Positions 63,393 through 64,000 of a stretch of 64,000 nucleotides of DNA are shown piece by piece. Origin of the DNA: Desertibaculum subflavum. Lineage in GTDB: Bacteria; Pseudomonadota; Alphaproteobacteria; Ferrovibrionales; Ferrovibrionaceae. Under the pieces are notes generated by a model, which worked only from the letters and a program-made list of their open reading frames with translations, was not told the DNA's origin and searched no databases. The stretch is from NCBI GenBank assembly GCA_003576705.1, contig QOZS01000011.1:1-64000 (forward strand). The letters run 5' to 3'. How positions within the stretch are numbered: position 1 is the first letter of the stretch; each line of letters begins with the position of its first letter. The translations under genes and the position numbers were made by a program.

Positions 63393-64000
63393 ATGAGCAC
63401 GATCACGCTGTCTCCCGACGCCGCCGAGCATCAGCCCGCCAACGCCTTTTCCGTCGCCACCGCGCGGGCGCTGGTGAACGACCTGTTCACGCCCAATCCC
63501 TGGATCTACTGGCCGGATTTCCTGCTCACCACGGCGCTCGGCTATGCCGCGGCGGCGATCTACTTGAGCGCCGAGAACTTCTCGGCTCTGCAGCTGGCCG
63601 CGCTGGTGGTGGCCGCCTTCGCCCTGTTCCGCACCGGCACCTACATCCATGAGATCGTGCACCTGCGGAAAGGCACGCTGCCCGGCTTCGTGCTGGCCTG
63701 GAACGTGCTGATCGGCGTGCCGATGGGGACGCCTTCCTCGTTCTACGCCAACCATGCCGACCACCATTCGAAGACCGATTATGGCACGCCGCAGGACGGC
63801 GAATACCTGCCCTTCACCCATTCCTCGCGCCGGCACCTGCTGGCCTATGCGATCCAGCCGCTGATCATCCCGATCCTGGCGATCGTGCGTTTCGTCGTGC
63901 TGGCGCCGCTCTCGCTCTTCATCCCGCCGCTGCGCCGCTTCGTCGCCGAGCGGGCGTCGAGCTATGTGAGCAATCCGTACTACCGGAAGGAGCCCGGGCG
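63393..64000 (+). CDS. Fatty-acid desaturase-like membrane protein, N-terminal fragment
   Basis: An ATG at 63393 opens a frame that runs to the window end (about 202 residues). It has membrane helices and two His boxes of the di-iron desaturase type: HEIVH at about residue 87 and HADHH at about 122. A third box would lie beyond the window. Substrate (fatty acid, carotenoid or other) is unknown. Confidence 0.75.
   Translation, partial: MSTITLSPDAAEHQPANAFSVATARALVNDLFTPNPWIYWPDFLLTTALGYAAAAIYLSAENFSALQLAALVVAAFALFRTGTYIHEIVHLRKGTLPGFVLAWNVLIGVPMGTPSSFYANHADHHSKTDYGTPQDGEYLPFTHSSRRHLLAYAIQPLIIPILAIVRFVVLAPLSLFIPPLRRFVAERASSYVSNPYYRKEPG

Overview
The window is 64 kb of GC-rich, densely packed bacterial chromosome. 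The gene content and order point to an alphaproteobacterium: uppS-cdsA-dxr-rseP-bamA-skp-fabZ, hisB-DUF2628-hisH-hisA-hisF next to hslVU, a hisZ, mmcB, and homospermidine synthase beside a group-IV ornithine decarboxylase. A Rhodospirillales-like relative is my best guess, but the sequence alone does not fix the genus. I saw no rRNA, tRNA, prophage, transposase gene or CRISPR array.

Layout. 0-6 kb: start of a glycosyltransferase, a 73-aa biotin-carrier protein, malonyl-CoA decarboxylase, NAD(P)HX repair enzyme and amidase in one coupled operon, and a divergent D-amino-acid-type FAD dehydrogenase. 6-8.6 kb: a TPP riboswitch followed by a thiZXY pyrimidine-precursor ABC transporter. 8.6-11.6 kb: a twin cold-shock-domain protein and egtB-egtD (ergothioneine). 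11.6-24.8 kb: the most unusual part, seven minus-strand genes that look like one electron-transfer operon. 25-28 kb: homospermidine synthase and ornithine decarboxylase. 28-31 kb: an EamA transporter, citrate synthase and two small exported or membrane proteins. 31-36.5 kb: metal homeostasis (DUF1007-NicO facing a znu operon with its own porin and a 51-aa membrane protein). 36.6-48 kb: gloA, fabZ, skp, bamA, rseP, dxr, cdsA, uppS, frr, pyrH, tsf, rpsB. 48-52 kb: accessory segment with a HigBA-like toxin-antitoxin pair, hypothetical proteins and two paralogous TPR proteins. 52-59 kb: purA, hisZ, mscL, an MlaC-like protein and the his genes. 59-64 kb: hslVU, mmcB, a second EamA transporter and the start of a fatty-acid desaturase-like gene.

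The electron-transfer operon (24774 down to 11608) encodes, in order: a 796-aa fusion of a FAD/NAD(P) reductase, two cyclic-nucleotide-binding domains and four [4Fe-4S] motifs; a membrane cytochrome b with two H-x13-H helices; an FHA domain fused through one membrane helix to ten CxxCH haems; a small exported protein; an exported double GlcG/DUF336 haem-binding-type protein; an outer-membrane beta-barrel; and an exported decahaem cytochrome with a C-terminal LVIVD-type propeller. Read together, this is a plausible path from a cytosolic donor through the inner membrane to the periplasm and perhaps the outer membrane, with phospho-peptide-sensing (FHA) and cyclic-nucleotide-sensing modules built into the redox proteins. 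The donor, acceptor and direction of flow cannot be read from the sequence.

Other points of interest: lpxD, lpxA and lpxB are absent from the place they usually hold around fabZ; an imperfect copy of the last codons of hss lies beyond a palindrome-bounded insert; a perfect hairpin overlaps the ribosome-binding site of the cold-shock gene; and several small genes fall below usual annotation cut-offs.
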